Source of the DNA: Elizabethkingia meningoseptica_A
Lineage (GTDB): Bacteria > Bacteroidota > Bacteroidia > Flavobacteriales > Weeksellaceae
Length of the DNA stretch: 64,000 bases
Direction of reading: 5' to 3'
Assembly: GCF_045762675.1 (NCBI RefSeq)
Contig: NZ_JBJDLK010000005.1
Location: forward strand, 124,001 to 188,000
Below the pieces are notes generated by a model, which searched no databases, was not told where the DNA came from, and saw only the letters and a program-made list of their open reading frames with translations. This document shows positions 8,792 through 17,104 of this stretch, one piece after another. Every line of letters starts with the position of its first letter. Within the stretch, counting starts at the first letter, position 1. A program made the position numbers and the translations under genes.

Positions 8792-9796
8792 TTAAGGAGC
8801 CTGTACTTTGGATAAAACTGCATCGATTATTTTTTCAGCAGTCATTTCCTCAGCCTCTGCTTCAAAACTTAAACCTATTCTGTGACGCAATACATCTTTC
8901 GAGATTTCTTTCACATCTTCAGGAATTACAAAAGCACGCCCCCTGATAAACGCCAGCGCTCTGGAAGCAATTGCAAGGTTAATTGATGCTCTCGGTGATG
9001 CACCGAATGTAATATAATTTTTCAGATCCGATAGTCCGTACTGCTCCGGATAACGGGTTGCAAAAACCATATCCAGAATATACTTTTCAATCTTTTCATC
9101 CAGGTAAATCTTATTGATCAGTTCCTTGGCTTCTACAATCTGCTCCAGCGATACAATAGGTGTAATCTTCGGAATATCCGATGTGGAAACCATACGCATG
9201 ACTTTTCTTTCGTCTTCAAACGTAGGATAATCAATGCTGCATTTCATCATAAAACGATCCGATTGTGCTTCCGGAAGTAAATAAGTTCCTTCCTGATCGA
9301 TTGGGTTTTGTGTAGCCAGTACCAAAAACGGCTTTGGCAAAGTCATCGTCGTATCGCCAATCGTCACCTGTTTTTCCTGCATCACTTCCAGCAATGCTGA
9401 CTGCACTTTTGCAGGGGCACGGTTGATCTCATCTGCCAACACAAAATTGGCAAATACAGGACCTTTTTTTATTGAAAAATCATTGTCTTTTACGTTATAG
9501 ATCATCGTTCCTACTACGTCTGCAGGCAATAAATCCGGTGTAAACTGTATTCTGGAATACTGTCCCTGTACAGCATCGGCAAGCGTCTTAATGGCTAAAG
9601 TCTTGGCCAGTCCCGGAACCCCTTCCAGTAATACGTGGCCGTTACCTAAAAGACCTATCAGAAGACGGTCAATCATATATTCCTGACCAATGATAACTTT
9701 GTTAATTTCAGATTTTAAAAGAGAGAAAAAATAATTCTTCTCTTTCACTTTTTCCATTAAAATTTTAATATCCTCTGCTTGATTATATTCTGACAT
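8792..9796 (-). CDS. MoxR-family AAA+ ATPase
   Basis: Walker A is GVPGLAKT (residues 59-66) and Walker B is FVLADEINRAP, followed by QEKQVTIGDTTMTLPKPFLV and a sensor segment LATQNPIDQEGTYLLPEAQSDRF. This is the canonical MoxR pattern, and the length of 334 is usual. I start it at 9796 (MSEYNQ) because the 16 upstream in-frame residues are Cys/Phe-rich and unlike the family. MoxR proteins act as chaperone-like ATPases for VWA partners. Here it is the first gene of the aerotolerance operon. Confidence 0.9.
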   Translation of the reverse strand: MSEYNQAEDIKILMEKVKEKNYFFSLLKSEINKVIIGQEYMIDRLLIGLLGNGHVLLEGVPGLAKTLAIKTLADAVQGQYSRIQFTPDLLPADVVGTMIYNVKDNDFSIKKGPVFANFVLADEINRAPAKVQSALLEVMQEKQVTIGDTTMTLPKPFLVLATQNPIDQEGTYLLPEAQSDRFMMKCSIDYPTFEDERKVMRMVSTSDIPKITPIVSLEQIVEAKELINKIYLDEKIEKYILDMVFATRYPEQYGLSDLKNYITFGASPRASINLAIASRALAFIRGRAFVIPEDVKEISKDVLRHRIGLSFEAEAEEMTAEKIIDAVLSKVQAP

Positions 9797-9927
9797 AGAC
9801 TTAAATTCAATTTTAGTGGGTAAATTTCTGCAAAAACATTGCAAAAACCACTATAATTAAACGTTATTTATCGTTAAAGTTTGTTAAAGTTAAGCAGTTA
9901 AAATTAGGCAATTTGCACGATTTAGAT

Positions 9928-9935
9928 TACTTTTG
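9928..9935 (+). promoter_or_regulatory. Candidate -7 promoter box for the DinB-like gene
   Basis: TACTTTTG fits the Bacteroidetes -7 consensus TAnnTTTG and lies 24 bases before the GTG start. No convincing -33 TTG is seen at the usual 17-19-base spacing, so the assignment rests on one half of the promoter. Confidence 0.35.
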
Positions 9936-9958
9936 AACGAAATTAATTCAGTTATATA

Positions 9959-10429
9959 GTGAATAACCTTTTCAAAGCACATCGTACCATACGAAAGAAC
10001 CTCGTAGATGTCCTTCAGAAAACAAGTTACCAAGATTTGTTGACCATCCCGGATGGTTTCAACAACAATATTTATTGGAATATAGCGCATTGTGTTGCGA
10101 CACAACAGCTTTTAATATATTATCTGAGCGGTAATTCGTTCAGAATTGATAAATACTGGATCGAAACTTACAAGAAGGGGACATTACCAAATCTGGATGT
10201 TTCAAAAGAAGAAATAGAAGATCTTAATTTTCTCCTTACCGAGACTTCCAGAATTATGGCAAATGATTATAATGAAAATTTCTTTCTGGATTACACGCCC
10301 TACTCTACGAGCCTGGGTATGGATCTCAGGAGTATTGAAGACGCTGTTCTGTTCAACAATGTCCACGAAGGACTACATCTGGGATATGTAATGGCGCAGA
10401 AAAGAGCCTTAATAGGAGAGATGTATTAA
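9959..10429 (+). CDS. DinB-like putative metal-dependent protein
   Basis: This 156-residue all-helical protein has spaced histidines in the DinB/YfiT pattern: WNIAHCVATQQ near residue 43, then NNVHEGLHLGYVMAQKRAL near the C-terminus. These residues usually bind one metal ion in the four-helix DinB_2 fold. The family includes thiol-S-transferases and many uncharacterised enzymes, so the substrate is unknown. The start is GTG, preceded by a -7-like box. It is transcribed divergently from the moxR operon. Confidence 0.75.
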   Translation: MNNLFKAHRTIRKNLVDVLQKTSYQDLLTIPDGFNNNIYWNIAHCVATQQLLIYYLSGNSFRIDKYWIETYKKGTLPNLDVSKEEIEDLNFLLTETSRIMANDYNENFFLDYTPYSTSLGMDLRSIEDAVLFNNVHEGLHLGYVMAQKRALIGEMY

Positions 10430-10441
10430 TATAAAATGATT

Positions 10442-10543
10442 TAATGAACTCATAAGATTTAACCACATAGAGACATAGGTTATGTTAATGAGCATTTTAG
10501 TTCATTACCAGACTAATAAAGGCTATGGTCCTATGTGGTTAAA
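10442..10543. repeat. Nested intergenic inverted repeat with CACATAG core
   Basis: A 13-base arm TTTAACCACATAG (10458-10470) is matched exactly by CTATGTGGTTAAA (10531-10543). Inner CATAG (10474-10478) pairs with CTATG (10523-10527), and TAATGAACT (10442-10450) pairs with AGTTCATTA (10500-10508). The stretch can fold into a long imperfect hairpin and ends in a run of A. It may be a repeated palindromic element or serve as a terminator for the DinB-like gene. A related core recurs at 15253-15292. Confidence 0.6.
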
Positions 10544-10589
10544 AAAATAAGCTCCTTTAGCCGGGAGTATAACATTGTAAATTAAGTAA

Positions 10590-11348
10590 ATGCAAGAGAA
10601 TAAAGATAAAAAAGATGATTTCATATTCGGGTTAAGACCCGTAATAGAAGCTATAGAAGCAGGAAAAACAGTAGATAAAGTGTTTGTACAAAACGGTTTA
10701 CAAGGACCTATTGTTGCTGAATTAAAAAAACTTTTGGCGCAGCATAATCTGCGTGCAAACTACGTTCCTGTAGAAAAATTAAATCGCTTTACACGAAAGA
10801 ATCATCAGGGTGTTGTAGCCTTTATATCAGATATTCCGTTCCATAAAATAGAAGATGTTCTGCCACAACTTTTTGAAGAAGGAAGAACGCCTTTTATTTT
10901 GATACTGGACCGCCTTACCGATGTAAGAAACTTTGGTGCAATTAGCCGTACAGCTGAATGTGTAGGTGTTGACGCCATTATTATTCCTGAGAAGGGAGCT
11001 GCTCCTATAAATTCAGACGCGATAAAAACTTCGGCAGGGGCTTTGTATAATGTAAAAATATGCAAAGAAAAAAACCTGGCACATGCTGTAGATTTTCTTC
11101 AGCAATCGGGGATAAAAGTTTTAGCTGCTACCGAAAAAGCACAGAAACTGATCTATGAGGAAAACTTCACCGAGCCTGTATGCATTGTAATGGGAAATGA
11201 GGAAACAGGGATCTCAAAAGAAGTTTTACACCATGCCGATGAGAAAATAAAACTACCAATAGAAGGTAAAACCCAATCGTTAAATGTATCTGTTGCCTGC
11301 GGTGCTATTTTGTATGAAGCCGTAAGACAAAGAATCATAAACCACTAA
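10590..11348 (+). CDS. rlmB: 23S rRNA (guanosine-2'-O-)methyltransferase RlmB
   Basis: The N-terminal substrate-binding domain begins with FIFGLRPVIEAIEAGKTVDKVFVQ. The C-terminal SPOUT methyltransferase domain shows the three TrmH motifs: LDRLTDVRNFGAISRTAE, IVMGNEETGIS and LNVSVACGAILYE. The length of 252 residues is standard. The enzyme methylates the ribose of a conserved guanosine of 23S rRNA in the peptidyl-transferase region. The lipoprotein gene follows after 13 bases. Confidence 0.92.
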   Translation: MQENKDKKDDFIFGLRPVIEAIEAGKTVDKVFVQNGLQGPIVAELKKLLAQHNLRANYVPVEKLNRFTRKNHQGVVAFISDIPFHKIEDVLPQLFEEGRTPFILILDRLTDVRNFGAISRTAECVGVDAIIIPEKGAAPINSDAIKTSAGALYNVKICKEKNLAHAVDFLQQSGIKVLAATEKAQKLIYEENFTEPVCIVMGNEETGISKEVLHHADEKIKLPIEGKTQSLNVSVACGAILYEAVRQRIINH

Positions 11349-11361
11349 AAAACTACAAAGA

Positions 11362-12396
11362 ATGAAGAAAGTATTAGCTTTTGCAGCAATCAGTTTATCG
11401 TTAATTGCCTGCAAAAAGGAAGGAAAAACGACTGAAACCAAAACTGAAAATAATAAAACAGAAACTACTGCATCCGGGACTTCGACTGCAGAAGTTAAAG
11501 AGGAAATAAAGCCTGCCATTTCAGATTCTTTAGGCGTTTATAAACTCAAATATAAATTAGAAAAAGGTAAAACGTATCCATTCGTTTTATCACAAAAAGA
11601 TGTTCAGAGTATGACGATGGGAGACAAATCCCAGTCAAATACAAATGAAACAACTGATAATATTACCTTTACTGTAACTAACTTTGATAAAGGGATATAT
11701 GATATGGATGTGCACTTCATATCCAAAAAACAAGTAGGAAATACACAGGGACAAAGTATTAGTGTAGATACTGACGCTGCCGAACCTAAAAATGAAAATT
11801 TAAAAATTTTCTGGAAAGTTAATAAAGCTTTGATGGGAAATACCCTGAAAATGAAAATGAACGAATCCGGAAATATTATTTCATTTGAAGGATTTGATCC
11901 GATTTACGCAAAGGTAACTACGGCGGTAAACGGAGCTGTAAAAGATGCCAACCAACGTAAAGCTCTTATTGAAGGCTTCAAACAAGGTTTCAGTGACAAA
12001 GCTTTAAAAGCTCAGTTCAAAGCCAACATTAATCTTTTTCCTGAAAAAGGTCTGAAAATAGGACAAAGCTTCTCGGAAAGTGCAAACCTTTCACCTGACG
12101 GAAAGTTGAAAAGCACCACTACATTTACTTTAGCAAAAGTAGAAAATGGTATTGCTGAAATTACAGTAAAGGGCGGAGTTCCTAAAAAATCGGACAAGCA
12201 AAGCCAAAACGGAGTGACCCAGACGGTAAGCTTACAGGCTGTACAAAGTGGTTCTCTGAAGTTAGATACACAAACAGGATGGATGAAAACATCTGCCCTT
12301 ACGATGACCTCTACCCAATCGCAAACTTTAAGCGACGGAAAGCAAACGCAGACTGCAACGCAGAAAAATGTTTCGACAACCAAAATAAACCCTTAA
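11362..12396 (+). CDS. Putative lipoprotein (DUF6263-like)
   Basis: The N-terminus is a lipoprotein signal with a cysteine at residue 17 (SLSLIAC), then a Lys/Thr/Glu-rich linker (about 18-55). The rest is a beta-rich domain of about 280 residues with repeated short polar strands. The layout resembles DUF6263 proteins common in Bacteroidetes, whose function is unknown. I assign the family by overall look only. It is probably anchored in the periplasmic or outer membrane and shares a transcription unit with rlmB and the DUF4834 gene. Confidence 0.65.
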   Translation: MKKVLAFAAISLSLIACKKEGKTTETKTENNKTETTASGTSTAEVKEEIKPAISDSLGVYKLKYKLEKGKTYPFVLSQKDVQSMTMGDKSQSNTNETTDNITFTVTNFDKGIYDMDVHFISKKQVGNTQGQSISVDTDAAEPKNENLKIFWKVNKALMGNTLKMKMNESGNIISFEGFDPIYAKVTTAVNGAVKDANQRKALIEGFKQGFSDKALKAQFKANINLFPEKGLKIGQSFSESANLSPDGKLKSTTTFTLAKVENGIAEITVKGGVPKKSDKQSQNGVTQTVSLQAVQSGSLKLDTQTGWMKTSALTMTSTQSQTLSDGKQTQTATQKNVSTTKINP

Positions 12397-12405
12397 ACAA
12401 AAGCA

Positions 12406-12636
12406 ATGTTCAAATATTTGTTTGAATTTATTCTTATTGTAATCATCATCTTCTTTGTATGGAATATTCTGAAAAGGATATTTTTCCAGCCATTTTATCA
12501 GGGGATGACAGGGCAGCAAGCGCCCGAAAAACAAAAAAAACAAGAAAACCAGTCCCAAAAAAAGAACCAAAACCTTAACTGGGATGCAGAAACTGTAGAA
12601 TACGAAGAAATTAAAGATGAAACAAAACAGAAATAA
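12406..12636 (+). CDS. DUF4834 family small membrane protein
   Basis: A single transmembrane helix at the N-terminus (about residues 5-22) is followed by an FFQPFYQG motif, a Lys/Gln-rich stretch and an acidic tail (DAETVEYEEIKDE). This layout is typical of the short DUF4834 proteins of Bacteroidetes, whose role is unknown. The gene starts 9 bases after the lipoprotein gene. Confidence 0.7.
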   Translation: MFKYLFEFILIVIIIFFVWNILKRIFFQPFYQGMTGQQAPEKQKKQENQSQKKNQNLNWDAETVEYEEIKDETKQK

Positions 12637-12703
12637 TTTTTCAAAAACAGAGAATATGAATGTTAAGTTCCATCCGACAACTCATAATTATAAAAAATAA
12701 CGG

Positions 12704-15229
12704 ATGAATCTCAGCAAGAAAAATAGTCTTTTTATTGGTATCAGCCTTGTATTATTCATACTTCTGGCTGTTTTCTATGCCAATCCTATTTTAACAGGTA
12801 AAGAGCTTATTCAGCCGGATATCGTCCATTACAGAGGCGGTGCCCAGGAAATGCTGGAATACAGAGCTAAAAACGGAAGTGAAACGTACTGGAGTGATGC
12901 CATGTTCGGAGGTATGCCTACCTACCAGACCGGTGCTCAGTTTCGGGGAGATATCATTAAAAAAGTAGATGATGTTCTCAACTTCTTACCTAAACCAGCC
13001 AATTATCTGTTTTTGCTGTTTTCCGGATTCTTCTTTTTAGGAATGGTTGCATTACGCAACTGGAAGTATGCTTTATTAGGTGCTACCTTCTTCGGACTAT
13101 CTACTTATTTCTGTATTATCATTGCCGCAGGACACAACGGGAAAGTTCATACTATTGCCTATTTTGCTCCTTTGCTGGCCTCTGTTCTTCTGGTCTATAT
13201 CCGAAGAAATTATTTCTGGGGATTTGTTGCCACAACCCTGTTTATGGCGTTGCAGATTATGGCAAATCACCCACAGATGACGTATTATCTATTCATTGGA
13301 TTTGGTTTCTTTTTTCTTTCGGAATTACTTCGTGCGGTTCTTAAAACAAAAGATTATAAGCATTTCTTTATTTCTACAGCTATTGTAGGTGTAGCTATGG
13401 CGCTGGGTCTGGGAATGAACAGCCAGAGAATGTTATCCAATGCTGAATATGTAAAAGAAACAGTCAGAGGAAAGCAAATCCTTTCTTCTCCTGACCAGCA
13501 GGGTGGCAAGCACGGAATGGATAAAAGCAGCATCACATTATGGAGCTACGGACAACTGGAAACACTGAATCTTTTTATCCCAAGATTAATGGGCGGTGCA
13601 AGCCAGGAAGAAGGCAGTGATAAAATGACAGAAAAGCTTCAGCAACTTGTTCAGGAAAATGCAACTTCTCAGGAAGAAGTCAATAATATGATGAAAGGTC
13701 TTACAGGAAGTCTTACTTACTGGGGAGATCAACCCGGAACTTCAGGTCCGGCGTATCAGGGCGCTGTAGTTGTATTTCTGGCTTTATTAGGGTTTTTCTT
13801 TGCATGGCCAAAATACAGATGGTGGATTCTGGGAACAACTATTTTAACCATTATGCTGGCATGGGGCAGCAACTTTATGCCGCTTACCGATTTCTTTATA
13901 GATTTCGTTCCTATGTATAATAAATTCAGAGCACCCTCTTCTATACTTGTGGTTGTGGAATTATTATTTCCTTTTATTGCCATTATCGGTTTATACCGTT
14001 TCTTTACAGATGAAAAACTAACCCCGGAATACAAACAGAAAGTACTATTGTATACAACAGGAGGAGTTGTTGGTATTACACTTATTCTAATTGTAGCCGG
14101 AAAAAGCCTTCTGGGCTTCCACACTGACCTGGAAGGACAATATTTACCTTCATACCTTCTCGATTATTTAGTAGGTGAAAGATATGCCATGTTCCGTACC
14201 GATGCTGTAAAAGCTATTTTATATGTTATCATTACGGCAGGTGTACTTTTTGCAGCAATGAAGCAAAAGCTTAATCAAAATGTAGCTTTAATTATAATAG
14301 GTGTCGTAAGTTTATTCGATTTATGGACGGTAAACAAGCGTTATCTGAACAGCGATAACTTTGCAGATAAAACATTTGCAAGAAACCCTTTTATTACGGA
14401 AGCTTCCGAAAGCTATCTGGCAAGATCAAACGGAAATTCATATATCGAAGGATTGCTTCAGCAAGCACCGGTTAATCAGGCTTTAGAAAATATTGCAAAA
14501 GCTGACAAACAACATTACAGAGTTTTCAATACCCTGCTTGGGCCATTCAACGAAACCAATACTTCTTATTTTGTAAATTCAGTAGGAGGCTATAGTGCAG
14601 CTAAGTTAAGACGTTATGACGATCTTATTAATAAATACTTTAATGGTGGCGGAGATCCTAATATCCTGAATCTGTTGAATACCAAATATGTACTGGTAGC
14701 AGACAACAACGGTATTCAGGCAAAGGAAAACCCTTATGCAAACGGGCCGGCATGGTTTGTAAGTGAGGCTAAAATTGCCAACACTCCAAATGAAGAAATA
14801 GATCTTATTTCAAAGATTGATAATAAAAAAGTAGCTGTAATTGGCAAAGAAGATGCAAAATACCTTAACGGTAAAACACTTCAGGCTGATCCTGCTGCTA
14901 AAATTGAAATCAAGAATTATCAGCCAAACGAAATCATCTATCAGGCTTCTTCTACGACACCACAACTAGCTGTTATTTCTGAAATTTATTATCCTCACGG
15001 ATGGAAATTCTATATCGACGGTAAAGAAACTGATTATATAAAAGCTGATTATTTACTGCGTGCAGTGTATGTTCCTGCAGGAAAGCATGAAATAAAAATG
15101 GCATTTGAACCGGAAGTAATCAGAAAAGGAAAAACCATTTCACTTTCTTCCGTAGGAATATTTATCCTGCTCGCAGCTTTAGGTTTTTGGTTTTATCAAC
15201 GTAAAACAAAAGAAACGCCCGAAGCATAG
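12704..15229 (+). CDS. YfhO-like polytopic membrane protein
   Basis: The 841-residue protein has about a dozen hydrophobic helices in its first two thirds, beginning at residues 8-26. A soluble region from about 560 to 800 follows, then a last helix near 812-830. The early motif YWSDAMFGGMPTYQT and the late HGWKFYIDGKETDYIKADYLLRAVYVPAG-type beta domain are typical of the bacterial YfhO family, related to GT-C-fold glycosyltransferases. Some YfhO proteins act on lipoteichoic acid or other cell-surface glycans. The substrate here is unknown. The next plus-strand gene is a GT4 glycosyltransferase, which is compatible with a cell-surface role. Confidence 0.75.
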   Translation: MNLSKKNSLFIGISLVLFILLAVFYANPILTGKELIQPDIVHYRGGAQEMLEYRAKNGSETYWSDAMFGGMPTYQTGAQFRGDIIKKVDDVLNFLPKPANYLFLLFSGFFFLGMVALRNWKYALLGATFFGLSTYFCIIIAAGHNGKVHTIAYFAPLLASVLLVYIRRNYFWGFVATTLFMALQIMANHPQMTYYLFIGFGFFFLSELLRAVLKTKDYKHFFISTAIVGVAMALGLGMNSQRMLSNAEYVKETVRGKQILSSPDQQGGKHGMDKSSITLWSYGQLETLNLFIPRLMGGASQEEGSDKMTEKLQQLVQENATSQEEVNNMMKGLTGSLTYWGDQPGTSGPAYQGAVVVFLALLGFFFAWPKYRWWILGTTILTIMLAWGSNFMPLTDFFIDFVPMYNKFRAPSSILVVVELLFPFIAIIGLYRFFTDEKLTPEYKQKVLLYTTGGVVGITLILIVAGKSLLGFHTDLEGQYLPSYLLDYLVGERYAMFRTDAVKAILYVIITAGVLFAAMKQKLNQNVALIIIGVVSLFDLWTVNKRYLNSDNFADKTFARNPFITEASESYLARSNGNSYIEGLLQQAPVNQALENIAKADKQHYRVFNTLLGPFNETNTSYFVNSVGGYSAAKLRRYDDLINKYFNGGGDPNILNLLNTKYVLVADNNGIQAKENPYANGPAWFVSEAKIANTPNEEIDLISKIDNKKVAVIGKEDAKYLNGKTLQADPAAKIEIKNYQPNEIIYQASSTTPQLAVISEIYYPHGWKFYIDGKETDYIKADYLLRAVYVPAGKHEIKMAFEPEVIRKGKTISLSSVGIFILLAALGFWFYQRKTKETPEA

Positions 15230-15252
15230 TAGCTTTAGTAAAAAAAAATAAT

Positions 15253-15292
15253 AGGCACATAGAAAATAAGTTTTTATATTAACTATGTGCCT
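15253..15292. terminator. Hairpin with AGGCACATAG arms, probable terminator
   Basis: AGGCACATAG (15253-15262) is perfectly repeated in inverted form as CTATGTGCCT (15283-15292), with an A-run before it and TTTATATTT after it. It lies 24 bases after the YfhO gene and can terminate it. The CACATAG core also occurs in the larger inverted repeat at 10442-10543. Confidence 0.55.
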
Positions 15293-15361
15293 TTTATATT
15301 TAGTATTGAAAACACCTCAATCTGGAGCCATAAAGAAATATTACGATGTGGCTAAAAAATT

Positions 15362-16648
15362 ATGAAGCCTAAAAAAGTCCTTATCATTACTTACTACTGG
15401 CCTCCTGCCGGGGGTCCCGGAGTACAGCGCTGGTTAAAATTTTCAAAATATCTTCCGGAAAACAACTGGGAGCCTATTATTTATACTCCGGAAAACCCAT
15501 CTTATCCATTGATTGATGAAAGTCTTGTAAAAGATGTTCCGGAAGGCATTCAGATTATTAAAAACAAAATCTGGGAACCTTATCGTTTTGCTGAAAAGCT
15601 CAACAAAAAGAATGAAAAATTTAAAGCCGGACAATTTGATGTAGGAAAAAACCAGTCGTGGAAATCCAGGCTTTCTATTTTTGTCCGCGGGAATTTTTTT
15701 ATTCCTGATGCCCGAAAATTCTGGATTGGTCCGTCTGTTTCTTTTCTTAAAAAATATCTTGAGGCTAATCCGGTGGATGTTATTGTTACAACCGGACCTC
15801 CACATAGCCTTCACCTTATTGGGAAAGGACTTAAAAAGCAATTCCCTGCCATTAAATGGATCGCTGATTTTCGTGATCCATGGACAGAAATTTCTTATTA
15901 CAAACACCTGAAATTGACTTCCTGGGCTGACCGTAAACACAGGACGCTGGAAAAAGAAGTTTTCCACACAGCAGATATTACATTGGCTACAAGTTATGGG
16001 GATGCTGAAAATTTCAGAAAAATGGGTGCGAATGCACACTGTATTACCAATGGTTTTGATAAAGAAGGATTAGACAAAAGAAAGGAAAAGAATCCTAAGT
16101 TCATTCTCTCTTATATCGGCGTTCTTGAACAGCTGCGTAACCCCGAAAACTTATGGAAAGTTTTATCTGATCTGATTGTTGAAAATCGGGAATTTTCAGA
16201 AAATTTCGAATTAAGGTTTGTTGGGAGAGTCGATGACCGGATACTGGACGCTATACAAAATACGCCGTTAAAAGAACATCTTAATCTTTTGGGTTACCTT
16301 CCGCATGAGCAGTCGGTAAAGGAAATGGAAAATGCAGACATATTATTGATTACCAATTTCCCTAAACAGGAATCTGCAGGAATTATTCCGGGGAAAATAT
16401 TTGAGTATCTGGCTACTCAAAACCCTATCCTGTCTATTGGACCGGAAAAAGCTGATGTTGAAAAAATCCTTACCGAAACAAAGGCTGGTCAGCATTTTTC
16501 GTATCAGGATTACGATAATCTTAAATCCTTTATTCTTGAAAACTTCGGAATATGGAAAAACAATTCTTCGCGTCAGGATTCTGAAAATCTGATGCAGTTC
16601 TCCAGAAGAAATCTTACCACAAAGCTGGCAAACCTTTTGAATTTATAA
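15362..16648 (+). CDS. Family 4 glycosyltransferase
   Basis: The N-terminal Rossmann domain begins with KKVLIITYYWPPAGGPGVQRW, whose Gly-rich loop is the usual acceptor-side motif of GT4 enzymes. DFRDPWTE near residue 170 and the C-terminal sugar-nucleotide site (ADILLITNFPKQESAGIIPGKIFEYLAT, with the E-x7-E-like pattern) are also present. The protein probably transfers a sugar onto a surface glycan or exopolysaccharide. Its TAA stop lies within the proposed phage target duplication, so the prophage inserted right behind it without changing the protein. Confidence 0.85.
   Translation: MKPKKVLIITYYWPPAGGPGVQRWLKFSKYLPENNWEPIIYTPENPSYPLIDESLVKDVPEGIQIIKNKIWEPYRFAEKLNKKNEKFKAGQFDVGKNQSWKSRLSIFVRGNFFIPDARKFWIGPSVSFLKKYLEANPVDVIVTTGPPHSLHLIGKGLKKQFPAIKWIADFRDPWTEISYYKHLKLTSWADRKHRTLEKEVFHTADITLATSYGDAENFRKMGANAHCITNGFDKEGLDKRKEKNPKFILSYIGVLEQLRNPENLWKVLSDLIVENREFSENFELRFVGRVDDRILDAIQNTPLKEHLNLLGYLPHEQSVKEMENADILLITNFPKQESAGIIPGKIFEYLATQNPILSIGPEKADVEKILTETKAGQHFSYQDYDNLKSFILENFGIWKNNSSRQDSENLMQFSRRNLTTKLANLLNL
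16644..16648. repeat. Proposed left copy of the prophage target-site duplication
   Basis: TATAA here and at 51865-51869 flank the prophage. The rejoined empty site would read GAATTTATAAATTC, a perfect palindrome. Mu-type phages make 5-base duplications, which fits, but a 5-base match in AT-rich DNA can occur by chance. Confidence 0.45.
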
Positions 16649-16653
16649 TCGGC

Positions 16654-16696
16654 AAAATTGAATTTCACAAAAAATAAAATTGAATGTCCAAAAAAT
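16654..16696. repeat. Tandem end repeats, candidate transposase-binding sites
   Basis: Two adjacent units of 21-22 bases both begin AAAATTGAAT, continue TTCAC or GTCC, and end in AAAAAAT (16654-16675 and 16676-16696). Inverted relatives lie at the other prophage end (51745-51766 and 51840-51859). Mu transposase binds repeated sites of about 22 bases near each end, so these are the natural candidates. Confidence 0.5.
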
Positions 16697-16725
16697 AAAG
16701 CCTTTCAACATTCTTGAAAGGCTTT
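16697..16725. terminator. Hairpin terminator at the end of the tail operon
   Basis: AAAGCCTTTCAA (16697-16708) pairs with TTGAAAGGCTTT (16714-16725) around a 5-base loop. It lies just past the last minus-strand phage gene and has T-rich sequence on both sides, so it may work in both directions, also for the host glycosyltransferase. Confidence 0.75.
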
Positions 16726-16747
16726 TTAAATAAGCTTTAAACAGTAT

Positions 16748-17077
16748 TTAATTTGTTACAGTTAATTCTGCAATAATTGCTTTGCATTCATTTAGAATAC
16801 TTTCTCTTAATGTTTCATCGCCGGGCTTTGAACCAGTAACTTCAAATTGAAATTTGTCATTCTCTGGAAAATATGACCCAGTCATTGCAAAATTTCCGGT
16901 AAAATCCTGATCTCCGGTTTTTCCTCTCTGTACACTAAATGTGATTACAAATGGCGGCTTTTGCGGGTTTACTACATAATTGTAGTTAAATGTTACGGTA
17001 TTCCCTGAAATAATAGCTCTTGCAATTATTTGGCGATTATCAGAGATAATTGTTCTTTCTGTGTTTGTGGTTTCCAT
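16748..17077 (-). CDS. Hypothetical phage protein after the tail-tip gene
   Basis: This 109-residue, mostly beta-strand protein has no signal peptide and no recognisable motif. It is the last gene of the leftward late operon, 27 bases after the 1713-residue tail-tip gene and directly before a terminator. A small tail-tip accessory protein or a cargo (moron) gene are both possible from this position. Confidence 0.6.
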   Translation of the reverse strand: METTNTERTIISDNRQIIARAIISGNTVTFNYNYVVNPQKPPFVITFSVQRGKTGDQDFTGNFAMTGSYFPENDKFQFEVTGSKPGDETLRESILNECKAIIAELTVTN

Positions 17078-17104
17078 TATATTAATTTTTGTTTGTTATT
17101 AATT

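Noticed and set aside
15362..16648. Glycosyltransferase truncated by the prophage
   Set aside because: The stop codon lies in the duplicated target sequence and would be the same in the empty site; both GT4 domains are present.
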